Shown here: positions 12,681-24,770 of the stretch, one piece after another
How the letters are laid out: each line of letters starts with the position of its first letter
Numbering within the stretch: the first letter of the stretch is position 1
Assembly: GCA_963513935.1 (NCBI GenBank)
Contig: OY740768.1
Coordinates: 43,890,368 to 43,954,367, forward strand
DNA: 64,000 nucleotides
Source of the DNA: Aphrophora alni
Taxonomy: Eukaryota; Arthropoda; Insecta; Hemiptera; Aphrophoridae
Direction: 5' to 3'
The notes under the pieces: generated by a model
The model's database searches: none
Told to the model about the DNA's origin: nothing
The model's input: the letters and a program-made list of their open reading frames with translations, nothing else
Program-made: the position numbers and the translations under genes

Positions 12681-14286
12681 TACACCTAACACCTGAATGT
12701 TTGGCATGTCTACAATAATTATTTGACAGTATTACTCACTCTAAACTGTGTACCGCCAGACTGGCAAATAAAATTATATATTCTATAAAAACTAATCTAA
12801 AAACTAATTCAAATAAATTAAATAAACTGCGGAAAACTAACAAAATATATTTGATCATACTCTTTTTTTTAAGCCAATTTCCATATTACTAGAAAGGTTT
12901 GGGTTAGGCTAGGTTAGGGCGTTCACCCAAGATGTTGATTCCTTAATTTAAAATTGAGTAAAATTAAATAAATACTATCCGTATTTTCAAAAATTTATGT
13001 TTTCTCTTACAAAGTGGAAATAATGGGTTGCACTAACTTTCTCATAGACTTGTAATCAAATCATAATCTTACAACAATCGCAAATTATTCGTCCCTATCT
13101 CAACAATCCAGTCTAGGGAGATGTAAATCATAGAGTCTTAGATGTGGAATATTTCACAATCTCCGTGTTTAAAAAATGGGTCCAAAAAATTTGTTAGGTT
13201 AAACGGATTATGACCAAATTGTACTTATAACTAAATTGTGTTTTGCGCGTAATTTATTAACAACAAATGAAATGTATTGACAGTGTCTCCTACGAAAGGA
13301 GAAATGATGCAGTATATTAATAGATGTGTAGCTCTCTAAAAGGAATAGAAACACATAAAATATAGTATATTATTCATCGAAAAACCAAGATATTATTTTT
13401 TCCTCCACACAAAATTTTAAAACATATACAATAAAGAGTGATTCAGTAAAAATCATACCTATTTCCTCTTTAGAAACGTGAAGGATCCTACTATTATTAA
13501 TATTTTACCCTGAGTAGTAGATGTATTTATGCCAAAGTTATGTCAGATTTTAGAGAAAATCATAGGGAATAAAACTGTGTAATTCATACGTAATAAAGAA
13601 TTATTAAAGCAATCCCCAAACCACAAAAACAGGAAACAATACATATGACGCTGAATAAACCACAATTGTTGATTTTACCACAGTGCATTGATTTTTATAT
13701 AAATAATAAATTCCTTCTTTTTTAATAATTATATATATAAAACTCTAAAAGTTTCAATTAAAAGTTGAAATGAATTAGTTTTGAAATTTATTTGTCAGGT
13801 AGAAACGTCCTGCGGAAAGGATTTATAAACCACTTCAAATTTTATTTATGACTTGAAGTTTTTTAGGACTACTCATCGTCCTTCTCTCTAACTTCATTAT
13901 AATTATGAAGCTCTGTTTCATTTGTTGGAGCAACCAAGCCTATTCTTTGGAAACGTGTAGGGAAGAGTTGGGCAAAACCTATCCGCTAAGCTTTAAACTT
14001 AAATGGAAGGGCAATTTAAAGAGGTTTCTTTACGAAAAATGAATCATTATGTCTTCTCATATGTTTAAGAAGCAAAATAATCTGTTAAGATATGTTAATG
14101 TGTATAGTTATTTTTTAACCAATTTTTCAAGCTTTGCAAAATAACGGTTTTGCCCCATGGGTGGAGTAAAACTGTAAGCCATATACACAAAAAGAAAATT
14201 CAATACACAAAAGTTATTGCCAAAGATATATTGAAAAATTAAAGTAAAAACGGTTTAACAAGATGATATAAAATAACACAAACTAA
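12681..14286. other. AT-rich non-coding DNA
   Basis: No gene recognised. It contains a short GGTTAGGCTAGGTTAGGG stretch at about 12901, resembling the arthropod telomere motif TTAGG but only two or three degenerate units long. Short A/T runs are otherwise unremarkable. Confidence 0.6.
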
Positions 14287-15267
14287 TTATGACTTCATAA
14301 TTACATAGGAAAAAATAAATTGTTTAGGACAATAATCACAAACGAAGTGGACATCTTCTTCCTCGCAATTTGAATACGCTTTATGGGCCCATCCTCGGCA
14401 TTCAGAACATTGGATCCATCCTTCTCTGTGCGTCGAATTGCCGTACAAATTGTTGTAAAAAATACTGGATTCGTCTTGATTTTGTTCATAATCACTCTAG
14501 TCCTCATTTTCATCAGGCGTTAGTTGTTTTTTTAAATTTCTATTTTATTTATTTATTAATTATTTTTATTTTTTTTTAATGTTTTCGTTGATTTGAAAGA
14601 AATAATGTAGTGCCTTTATTCTTTTCCATTCCTTTTCCTTTTTATTTAGTTTTTCATGCTTTTTGTTTTTCTTATTTTTGTTTATTTTTATCTTCTTTGA
14701 TTTTTCCTTCTGCTTTAAATTCTAATTTATATGGAGAAGATGTTAAAATTACAGTTTTCACCTGGTTTCTAAAATTTCTCTTCTTTTTATATTGTTCAAC
14801 TTCCTGTGGTAGAGGCATTAATAACTTAGGTGAAATTGTAAACAATGGACGTTCTTCTGAAGTCGATGTCTCAGTCTACCGAACATCTGGTGTTTTTTTG
14901 GTGCCACAATTGAAGATTGAGGTTCTACATTTTATATTTCTGCTCCGGAAGTTGAGGGCTTTGGGTTCACATTATTTAGTACTTCTACGGAACCCAAGTG
15001 CTGGAACTGTTCATCTGTTGCTTCTCCGGAAGTCGAGGACATTGACAGATTTGGGTCTGGTACTTCTGGTCTACTAGTTTCAAATGAAGCATATATATAG
15101 TCAAGAAATATATTCCTGTTAATTGGATATATCCAGGTTTTCTCGAACCCCTTTATCGCAGTTTGTATTGTAGCGGTTCTTGTAAATGCTCCATTCAAGC
15201 GTTTTCCAATCTGATAGATAGTGACACCTCGTCCACGGTGTGAAGTTAACCACGACTTCGTAGCGTT
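14287..15267 (-). pseudogene. Pogo/Tigger-type DDE transposase, C-terminal relic
   Basis: Three minus-strand segments in order match the C-terminal part of pogo-superfamily transposases. First (15267-14932): a block reading SHRGRGVTIYQIGKRLNGAF, then ATIQTAIKGFEKTWIYPINR, the usual GF.KTGIYP region, ending in a Ser/Pro-rich stretch and a stop. Second (about 14869-14672), in another frame: PKLLMPLPQ, a basic KKKRNFRNQ stretch and TSSPYK, the linker typical of these proteins. Third (about 14427-14287): a PHD-like zinc finger with REGWIQCSECRGWAH and CDYC. The gaps between blocks are frameshifts, and the DDE catalytic domain and N-terminus are missing. It is a dead fragment. The family call rests on remembered motifs. 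Confidence 0.8.
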
Positions 15268-16889
15268 TTATCTCTTTTGTATGTGAGAAAATACTTTGTG
15301 TGGAGAAAAAGGATCTCTGACAGGATAATAATTTTAACACGTTTAAGATTTACAACAATTAACCATTTCCAGTACATGGGAAGAACAATAATTTTTTGTT
15401 CTGGCAAGAACATGAATCTACCCTTAGTCGTACTGTACTGTATTGAGGCATATTAACTGTTTTTTAAAGAGTTAAACGGGGTAAAAACGTGATTTGATAA
15501 TTCGTTAAATAAATTCTTAGTCCAACAATAACTGAAAACCAATTTCTCCTTGTTAGTCTGGAATTTGAATGCCCAAACACTACAGTGAAGTTGTATAAAC
15601 ACATTCACGGCTGTAGTAGATCATTTGGTCATAAACTTTGGGTAAATGATAGTATTGGTACTGAAGGGGAAAATGCATTTACTCTTATTGTGAACGTACT
15701 TCGGCAAGCGAAGATTTTGTTTTTATGTTTCATTTCTCTCTCTAGATATTTGTTCTAACATCTCGGTACGAGCTGAGCATATGTCAGTTTTAGCGACACC
15801 AAAAACCCAAATTATAATTGGTTTTGGGTTTCCGTCATTCATAAAGAAATGACGAAAATAATGTATATATTTAATTTAACATCATTTCTTGTTTGGACGT
15901 TTTAAATTTTAACAATTTACTAATTTTAAACAAATTACTAATACTAAAGTAGATGAAACGTACATTCTTAGACTTTTACCGAGACAATAATGTGATTCAT
16001 CACAATGTAATGAGAAAATAAAAGTTTTAGCTGACAAAATGTCTTGTTTTTACGATCAATCCCCTACACGCTTCTCTTTAGGCATATTACCTAATTACCT
16101 GATTCTAAAATTCTCTTTATTATATCATCAATACCATCTCTCTTTTGTAACTTGTAAAATCCTCAAAACAGCATAGTGAATTGTTTCCCATTACATAACC
16201 TGACATATAATTTTCTCTAATATTGTTTACACAACTTTCATTGTTTTTTGTTTTCCTTTCTTAAAGGGTATAAAATCTATGTCTTTTAAAACAAAATAAT
16301 TTAGTTGCAATTTGTCTTTACTTTAATAAAATGAATAGTGGAATAATAATATGTCATTCCCTTTTAATATTCCACGATGAATTGCTTCAGTAATATGTTT
16401 TTGTTTGAAAAGTAAGCACATTATGTAACAGTTCATATAAAATAACATAACCAAAAACAAGCCTACTCTATCTTAAACGTTTGCAAACATTTCACTTCCA
16501 TTTTTCAACATGTTTTCATGTTTTTGCGTTTGAAGACGATATAACAATTCTATTTGACTAATACTACTGGCTGATTATTATAGAATACATTTAACAATAA
16601 CAACAAATCAAAATCACTTGAACATTTAACAAGGATGTCACTTTCATGGGACTATGAACAAATATAACCTCAAAATGTATAAGCCTAGCTACTTGAAAAC
16701 AATGCTTGTCGTGTTCTCATTGGTCAATGTCGAGAAATCCTATTTTCATTACAAGTTTAGTATGAAAATATATATTTTTGAACCCAACAGAAAAAAAAAC
16801 TATAGCATAAGTACAGATTTAATTTATATAATTAATAACATCTAATAAAGCTTTAACAGCTGAATATTTAGATATATTTAACTAAATTT
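15268..16889. other. AT-rich non-coding DNA
   Basis: If the transposase once extended upstream, its catalytic region should lie here on the minus strand. I could not recognise DDE motifs, so it is deleted or too decayed. Nothing else is supported. Confidence 0.55.
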
Positions 16890-17290
16890 TATCAAAAAAT
16901 TGAGATATCAGTTTTTGAAGGGAACTCCTTGGGATGTTTTTAATACTCTTTTTGATAACTCAATTTGAAGGTGGCAGCAAATAAAAAAATACGATTTTGG
17001 CAAAATTGGCCTTAAAGATTTTGATCAATTTTTTCTCAAGTATAGACCCATATAAAGATCATGTATTGGTCGCGTTTTTTTGCAAAAATCCCGGTTCGTG
17101 AGTTATGGCAAATAAAAAATTAATGAATATAATTAAATTTAAAAAAAACAATAATAATAATAAAAAAATCGGCCATGGGTTGTTATGAAATATGTAATTT
17201 ATCAAAATCGCTTCTACCTAATTGTTAAAATATTCATGAAATGTGAAGATTAATGACCCACAAATCCATGTTCAAAGTCTTATGAAAAAA
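16890..17290 (-). repeat. Dispersed repeat family B, copy 1
   Basis: The reverse complement matches 21190-21780. Anchors are ATTAATCTTCACATTTCAT and TAACTC.NGAA.CGG followed by ATTTTTG and GCGACCAAT. The family is also found at 40370-40790. No coding sequence or clear termini. Confidence 0.6.
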
Positions 17291-18984
17291 AAAATTAGAG
17301 TTCAGGAATAATGAACTGACTCAGTATAGACTATTTTTAGTGACGAATTAATTTTGGTTAGTTTTAATTTAGATTTAGAGAAAGAGAAAGATGTTTTTGG
17401 TACCATTTGTTTCCTATATGAGTGCTGTGAAACTACACTTTTTATTCAATTTCAATTCACCAGTTCATTCAAATTTGATTTTAATTCTAATGTTGTGACA
17501 AATAATTTTACATATGAAAACAAAGTTTTCTGGAGTTACGATTATAAAACCTCACAATATAAAATTAATTGTTAGTACAGTCTATTAATAAAACAATATG
17601 TTAAATTTATTAATATCTACCTATGTTTAATAAAATAAAACAATTTAAATCTTACTTCACTGGTTGTGTCCATACTGAAACATTTCATTGAACGATGGAT
17701 CCTACCTATCCATTTTCTCAAACAAAGCTTCAATCTACGAGATTTGAACAGCTTCATCGGAGCTTCAATTAACGAAAAGTAAACACAATTTAAATTGATA
17801 TAACATTGAATTTAGAAACTTTTCTACAATGCACCAACTTCACAAAACGAACATAACCTATCACTTTAGAACACACTTTAACAATTAAGTGTATTATCCC
17901 GCACTTCTCTTGTATTACTATCTTATTGTGATTGGAAGACAGAGTATCAGAGCGATAAGATTGTAGAGTTACTCATGCCTACTCACGCAATAGTTGGTAG
18001 GTAGTTAACAGTGTCACAATCATTGTTTATGGAAAGCCGACGTGTCGGCGAAAGATGACTGGTTCTTAGACATAGGCTTATTGCTATCAAGTAAGAGTTT
18101 ATCACAATGTTGACTAATGTTTTGTTTTACTATAATGAATTGCAACCGTTTGGACGAATTTACTCTGAACGCTATTATTTTGAAAGAAATTTGTTTTGTT
18201 ACAGGTTAAATTAAATAATTAAACATATAAATTCTGTTAGGCTATTTTAAACTTCGTTTCATGTGATTGACCGAGAAATTGCTCCACATTTTAAACCTTT
18301 CCTTATTACTGATTAATACTGCATCATTTCCTTTAAGGAAATTTAGATATTGAAATTGGAATTATGTGACAGTTTTTGTATCAAAATTGTCTACAACTTG
18401 TATTTCTATCAAGAGCATAAGAGAGAAGAGAAGGAACACAATAAATGCGTCAAAACCAGTAATTCTATACTACCTCAAATATATTAGTTGTTTTAGAATA
18501 TATGGTGTAGTTGTGCGCTTATCTCTCTGCAGTTCGGACTAGTGAACTGTCGAAAATTGTACAGCTTCGAGCCCGATTGATGACTTTACCTCTTTGAATA
18601 TGTTATGTACTCATCCGACTTCAAAAGTCTAACTGGTATAAAGTAAAATCGTATTGGAATTTAGTATTATTTAATGAATAACGCATTGTTAAGCATACAA
18701 TATTAACGCGCTGGTACACGTCTGGAAAAAAAACGAAAATCATAAAAGTAAAATAGAGAAAAAAAAATGTTTTACAGTACAACAAAAATAATGCCGAACT
18801 AAGATATCATTGCCAAATAGTTATGCAACTAGTCGAAGAAACGCAGTGTTGATGGTGTGATATTCCAGTATTTAGATTTCATTATGTTCCTACGGTTTAT
18901 TTCCTCTGTGTACTTTCAAAGTACTGTTGGATTTTTATGTAGTTCATTTGCTCCAATAAATAGTGAGTAAACAATGAACTATTA
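17291..18984. other. AT-rich non-coding DNA
   Basis: No gene or element recognised. The 73-codon frame at 17354-17575 is AT-rich, starts at a non-ATG codon and resembles nothing known to me. Confidence 0.5.
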
Positions 18985-19088
18985 TACTATAGTTTTAAGT
19001 ATAAGTTCTGTATAAGTAATTAAGTATAGGCCTAAGTTCTAAGTATAAGTTTAAGTATAAGTTTAAGTATAAGTATTTAAGTATAAAT
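18985..19088 (+). repeat. AAGTATAAGTTT minisatellite
   Basis: About eight imperfect copies of a 12-bp unit around AAGTATAAGTTT, with some shortened units. Confidence 0.85.
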
Positions 19089-20900
19089 ATGAGGAAATAA
19101 ATCTACTGTGTATTCACCAAATTGAATTTATCATGTTACCAATATATCATCTCATGTGTGAGTGACTAACAGATTCATCATAATTTAAAAGCCAAGTGAT
19201 TACGAAAAGGGAGTCCTTAGAAAGGGATTTAATACCAGAAAGAAAGGGATTTTCAAAATACACAACGCAAGAAAATTCACTTTTAATAACTTTTTAAATA
19301 AATTTTATGTCAGCTGTTATTTTTATTTTAATAACAGTGTTATAAAAATCAGTAAAATATTTAAAAAAAACACACCTTTAAAAATAGGGTTTTACTTGTT
19401 ATCGTATGTTCATGTGGTGATTTGAAAAAGTGAGGATTTATTTGCAATAAAGTGTCCTTTAATAAGCCTTTTTGAAGCTTTTTTGAAAATGTTATAAAAA
19501 ACGAAATAACTAATTAAATATTAGTTGAAGCTATTATTGAAGCTCAAATACAAATATTGACTAAATAGAATTGAAAATCGTTAACATCAGAATAGTTTAG
19601 CAAATTTAAAGAGAATATCGAAAGCAATTCGAGAAAAACGAACTTAATTTTCTTCGGTATTAATTCAGAGAATGGCAAGGATTTTATGAAGGTAAAAGCA
19701 AAATTTTTGACATTTGTAATAAAATAATGATGGTTTGTTAGTTTAACTGACAGTGATCTTAACTTTGTAAGATGATTCGGTTCCCTGCTATACGACAATG
19801 TCCAGTTTTTCTTATTTGTTTTGAATTTGAAGAACTTAGAATCAAATCGAAGTAAATTAAAAGTGTAAAAAACTGAACATTTCTCTGTAAATATTACAAA
19901 TCAGATTGACAATATAGACTTAATTTAATTGAGAATTAAACTATTTATTAAACATTCTGTATTTATTAAAAAAAAGACTGCAACTCCTCGGACTATTGGA
20001 TGGCCACGAGAAAAATGATTCTATCTTAATCAAGGCAATTCAGTTTCTTTCCTTTTCTTTAAAATTATTGCATTTTTGTGTAGCTGAAAAGTTTTCTGTT
20101 TGTTTTAATAAAACATTCTTCTTCTTCTTCTTATTGTTATAATTATTAATTATCCCGAGCCCGAAATGTTTTGTGAAAGATTGGGAGATATAGTTGGGTA
20201 TATAATAAGTTCCTTGGAGTTAAGTTTACCACCTAAAAGGTCCTTAATTGTTCCCTAATTGATCTAAGTGTACATGTGATCCCATCTTTTTGGAACCACG
20301 AGAATTTCTCATAATATTCTTAACATATTCTAAAGGTCTGCTGTCAGTATATTTTCAAAAATATGGGACCGATAACCTGTTGGCGAAAAGGTTTGCTACA
20401 CACTATAATGTTTTGAGAATGATTCTGAATGTTGCTAAAGGAAGACATGGTGATTTTCCAGGCTTCGCGAGTTATTATTTAAAATGGAACCATGACTCGC
20501 CTGGAAAGAAATGTTTTTGTCCACTACTTTAATGTGCTTATAAATAAATCTTATGAACCACTGCCGTGGAGTGTAGCAACATAATATGACTGGATTAAGT
20601 CTCCAGGCCTTACGAATTATGAATTGTATGGTTTTATGTTAAATTGCCTTTAAAAGCACTGTAGAACAATTATTTTATTATTTTTTTTTTTGTAAAATAT
20701 TTGTGAAGTATTTTTGAGAAAATTTTAACAGACACTCTTTACCATTTTGTAAAGTTTTCTCATTTAAGGATTAATGTTTTGTTCCGTATATTTATACCTG
20801 GAAACTTCAATTTAAATGCGCTTTGGACCAAAACATTAAGGAAATGATATTTAATAACAAATACACTTTCCTCTTTGATAAGAAAAACATTTGACTGAAT
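19089..20900. other. AT-rich non-coding DNA with unrecognised frame
   Basis: The only frame of any length is 20290-20532 (80 codons, non-ATG start, product unrecognised). The surrounding bases look no different from flanking sequence, so I do not call it a gene. Confidence 0.4.
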
Positions 20901-21007
20901 TTCATAATACAATTATTTGAGTCATCAAACAAAATAAAAGCTGACACAAAAAGTTCATAATACAATTATTTGACTCATCAAACAAAATAAAAGCTGACAA
21001 AAAGTTC
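20901..21007 (+). repeat. 53-bp tandem duplication
   Basis: Two adjacent copies starting CATAATACAATTATTTGA (20903 and 20956). They differ by one substitution and a 2-base indel, so the duplication is recent. Confidence 0.95.
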
Positions 21008-21189
21008 ACTAATTTGTGGTGTAATTACATTCCACAAAACTTGTCACTCATTCAAACTATTAAAACCATATAAACATCAACCTAACTGTGTACCATTAAA
21101 AATATCAGATCGGTAGTTATTAATGAAAAATTGAAAATGAACTATGGATGTAATCTTTGAAAAAAATAATAATTAAAATAAGGCCTGAG

Positions 21190-21780
21190 GTTGCCATAAA
21201 CGTGTCATCAGCGTTGTCCTATTTTAATTACCCACCTTTTTGCTAATTATTCTTAAACCGTAATACTGTTTTACGATTTTTCCTACGGTTTTGGGATATT
21301 AATCTTCACATTTCATTAAAATTTGAACTATATCGGTATACCCGATTTTGAGAAATTACGTCTTTTAGAACACAGCGTGGAGTATTTTTTTACCGATAAC
21401 TCAAGAATCGGCATTTTTGTAGATATGGCGACCAATATTTTTGATTAGAGTTTTTAGAGGCTCTAAAATTTCATCATAATCGCTAGATCCGATTTTGAGA
21501 AAATCGTTATTCTCTATTATAACAATTAACTCCAAAGTTTAAAAATACATTTCGAGATATCCCAAAAATATGCTCAATACCAAATTCGATTAAAATATGT
21601 CTACACGTAGAGACAGACAACTGACAGAAATAATTCCAAAACTACTTTTCGGACTCATGACATATCAAAAGGGTATATCCACAAAAACATAAACATCATA
21701 TTTTTTTACCAAACGCATAACCTTCTCTATACTAGGTAATGTAATAATCGGAATTTGGTCCCCAAGTAAAAACAAAATGT
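21190..21780 (+). repeat. Dispersed repeat family B, copy 2
   Basis: Longest visible copy. It shares TTTACCGATAAC, GATGGCGACCA-like, ATTCGATTAAAAT and CGCATAAC.T.CTC blocks in the same order and orientation with 40370-40790, and matches 16890-17290 in reverse. Non-coding; class unknown. Confidence 0.6.
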
Positions 21781-22500
21781 CTTTAATTATTTTCGTTTCT
21801 TCTCAGGTAGGAGGAGGAGAGTTAAACTATAAATACTACATAAAACTAAAATTTATCTACAATCATATTATAAATTCCCCATTAATCAAAATAAACGTTC
21901 TTTCTATGAGAGAATGTGAACAGGTAGGGAACATTGCTAAAGAGGAGTCACATTAGCAGCGTCATTTATTCTGCATGTCCGGTGGTTTCGTAACTCAGTG
22001 GATACTTGAAATGTTTGGCAATATATTTAGTGTCAAGGAGGGAGGGAATGAGTGCAATGACTTCTCCTTGCTAAGTGCATTCCATCCTATATATCTCCCC
22101 TTTGATGTATTTATCAAATAGTTTAGCCGGCTCAAGTATCTCAAATGTTTAATGTTTTGGAATTGAATTCTTTCATATATTCAACGACATAGAATATTGT
22201 TAGTTGCCTGAAATTAAGTTTTATTTTTTGAAAAAATCTAGACACGAATTATGAAAATTCTACATGAAAAAATTTATAAAATAATTGAAATTCCTTTCTC
22301 AGTGGGACATAGTGTGGTATTGAGTTAAATATCTGTACTCCCTTTTCTGTTGAATACAGATCATCAGAATCTGTCGGCAAGTGCCTAACTATACTAAAAA
22401 AGTTATTTTATATTTATTTTGATATTACATGTTGGTATTTTGATGAAATTCATATTAGTCTTGAAAAACGAATATGTCAAACTGCTTAAATTAGATGAAA
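21781..22500. other. AT-rich non-coding DNA
   Basis: No gene or element recognised. Confidence 0.5.
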
Positions 22501-22535
22501 GGTTTCACTAAAAGATGAACATACAAAAATAAAAA
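22501..22535 (+). repeat. Solo end of the 27829-28050 MITE family
   Basis: TTTCACTAAAAGATGAACAT is shared, with minor changes, with both ends of the element at 27829-28050. No matching inverted end was found nearby, so this is a partial copy. Confidence 0.5.
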
Positions 22536-22624
22536 TAACAGTCACTATAATGAGTCTAACAATGCTCTCACAGAAGTTTTTTGACCAATTTTGTTCTAAT
22601 TTATTGTATACAATATATTTGTTA

Positions 22625-23090
22625 AACGACAAGATCAGTCAACCGGCAGGATATCTAGCAATGCCGGTCAAACGCTGAAGATCATCCGCAATATCAATGA
22701 AACGCCAAGATCATCAGTAAAATAAGATCACCAGCAAGACTACTAAAAGGGAAGACCACCAGTAAAAAGCAAGATCACCAGCAAGAACAGTCAAACGGGA
22801 ATATTATTAGTAAGATCAATATAAAAGCAAGACCACCAACATGATCACACAAACGGAGAGACCAAATGAGAAGTTCACCAACAAGACCAGTAAAAAAGCA
22901 AGATCACCAGTAAGATCAGTCATCAGCTAGATGGCAAGATCATCAATTTGATCAATAAGATAATCAACAAGATCAGTCAAACGGTAAGTTCAGCCAAACG
23001 TCAACATCACCAGCAAGACAGTAAGTAGACCAGATGACAAGCAATAGCAATTTAAATATATGATCACCAGCAAGATCAGTCAAATAGTTT
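22625..23090 (+). repeat. Degenerate minisatellite (AAGATCACCAGCAAGA)
   Basis: About 15 imperfect copies of a unit around AAGATCACCAGCAAGATCAG followed by TCAAACGG. Spacing is variable, about 25-36 bp. Strong divergence between copies indicates age. It sits directly beside the hammerhead motif at 23200-23241. Confidence 0.8.
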
Positions 23091-23199
23091 AAAAATTGAC
23101 GTTCATTTTAAATAGTGATGAACAACAATAGTTGTGAAACTTTATTCACCACACGAAACGAAATACAATTTTTCACATTAAACACTTTATTTATACAAT

Positions 23200-23241
23200 A
23201 CAAGACGACGTTTCAATGACTAAGTAATTATCATCAGTTGT
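23200..23241 (-). ncRNA. Hammerhead ribozyme motif (type I, short stem III)
   Basis: On the minus strand: stem I ACAA pairs with UUGU; core CUGAUGA (23237-23231) is intact; a 16-nt stem-loop II has five of six pairs around a UUA loop, with one U-C mismatch; GAAA is 23214-23211; a tiny stem III precedes a GUC cleavage site at 23206-23204. Downstream on that strand lies an AATAAA about 15 bases away. The layout equals that of the 8-kb motif (same stem II length) but the sequence differs. Probably the end of a Penelope-like or related element; activity is not shown. Confidence 0.65.
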
Positions 23242-23249
23242 CTCACATG

Positions 23250-24571
23250 CAGACAAACCCTCTTGGTACTTAACTACAATTCAATTCTAAGTGGGTTTTG
23301 TGTGCATTTGACAACTTTACTCTGTCATATTGTAATAGATGTTTAAATTCGTAAGGTCTACTTACTTTTAATGGTTAAATAAATTTTGAAATATCAATTA
23401 TTTTAAATATTGACTAAATAAATTGTTTGAAATTTTAAAAATCTGTCTATGAAATTGTACTAACTACACATATTTGAGAACAAAATAACCGTTAAAATTT
23501 ATTTCAGTTTTTGCAGACATTTTAACGTTTCCAAAAACACTGTTGAACGAATATTAAAGAAATCCCTCCGTTACAAAGATTAGATTGGATTTAATTGGAA
23601 GTAAATATAGCACTTCGTTTATTAATCAGCTAAATGTACATTAGTTCATTTTATAATGATCTCCTCCCATTACTACTCATCCTTACCCTCTGAAATAAGT
23701 ATAATATGCCAGTAAAACCATCACTTACTTTTAACAAAACCCTGTATTATTAACGTGATAACTCCATAATGTATCAATCATAATATATGCTTAACTTTTA
23801 ACCAAAGTGTGTTAAACTATAATTTCATTAAATATAAGGTCTTTATACACGAATCACGTTAAATATGTAATTACATTTGAAACTCAAATAATGTATTAGT
23901 ACATTTATTATCTACACAATTTATTCTACTTAATTTACTATTAGAGAGTCGTAAAAAAGGATTTTCAGTAAAATAGGTAAGATAAAGTACATTTACAAAG
24001 TAAATATGTATTTACTTTCATTAAGGAAAGCATTTTGAATACAAAACTTAATTATTTTTAATCAATAACCAAATTTAGAATAATGTAGTTAATTCTTTTG
24101 CTATTGAAGTTTTAAAGTTTTGAACTAAATTTTATAAAATGAAGAATAGAATTTACTTGTCCAATAGTAAATCCCAAGGCTCAACAACACCCTCTCAGTG
24201 ATGATTAAATCTGTAGACGGATTTTAAATTAAGTAACATGTTGTCAGAACATAAAGCAACCATTACCATACTACTAGACCTCGTAACCAGAATTTCCTAT
24301 CATTATCTCATAATTCCCTACGTGAGCTGAACTCCTCACAAAAATGAAATCGCAAATCACTAAACTAACCGGGCACTCTAGCTACAGTCGGCTAAACGTA
24401 AGCTTGCACTTGGCTGTTAGATAGAAAACCTGTATTCGTCTTTCTGAAAACATCAGATACTGTCAACAACCGCTTCATCGGGGTGAGAGCTGTGACTGAA
24501 GTGTACTACACAAGTACTCCTGTAATTGATTCCTTTAATTTAATTTATACTAGCTGTTTATGTTTCAAAGA
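23250..24571. other. AT-rich non-coding DNA
   Basis: Mostly featureless. The last 220 bases (about 24350-24520) are noticeably GC-richer and contain a 26-codon ATG frame with GTAAGC beside it. No family resemblance. Confidence 0.45.
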
Positions 24572-24770
24572 TTTGAGCCCTCAGGGGCTCACCTATAGTG
24601 AGTACAAGCGTGGAAATCCCGAATGACTCTTTTATCTGTCCTCTCCGGTCCCTCTTCATCAGCTCTTGTTCTTTTCCGACACTGACGCTATCAGAGGGGT
24701 AGGAATGTTCATTTGATGTTTTTTTTCTTACTTTTTGTTATCAGACGATGATGACCAAGAGGTTTTGTTT
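24572..24770 (-). repeat. Dispersed repeat family A, copy 1
   Basis: The reverse complement contains the family blocks CCTCTTGGTCATCATCGTC, GATAGCGTCAGTGTCGGAA, AAGAACAAGAG and CACTATAGGTGAGCCC. The same order is seen at 28388, 30719, 31636 and (minus) 54133. About 200-260 bp, non-coding, type unknown (SINE-like or MITE-like). Confidence 0.7.

Noticed and set aside
12901..12919. Telomere-like GGTTAGGCTAGGTTAGG
   Set aside because: Only two or three degenerate TTAGG-like units. Too short to call an interstitial telomere.
15268..16100. Search for the catalytic part of the pogo-type transposase
   Set aside because: No DDE-type motif or conserved block could be recognised on the minus strand, so the relic was not extended.
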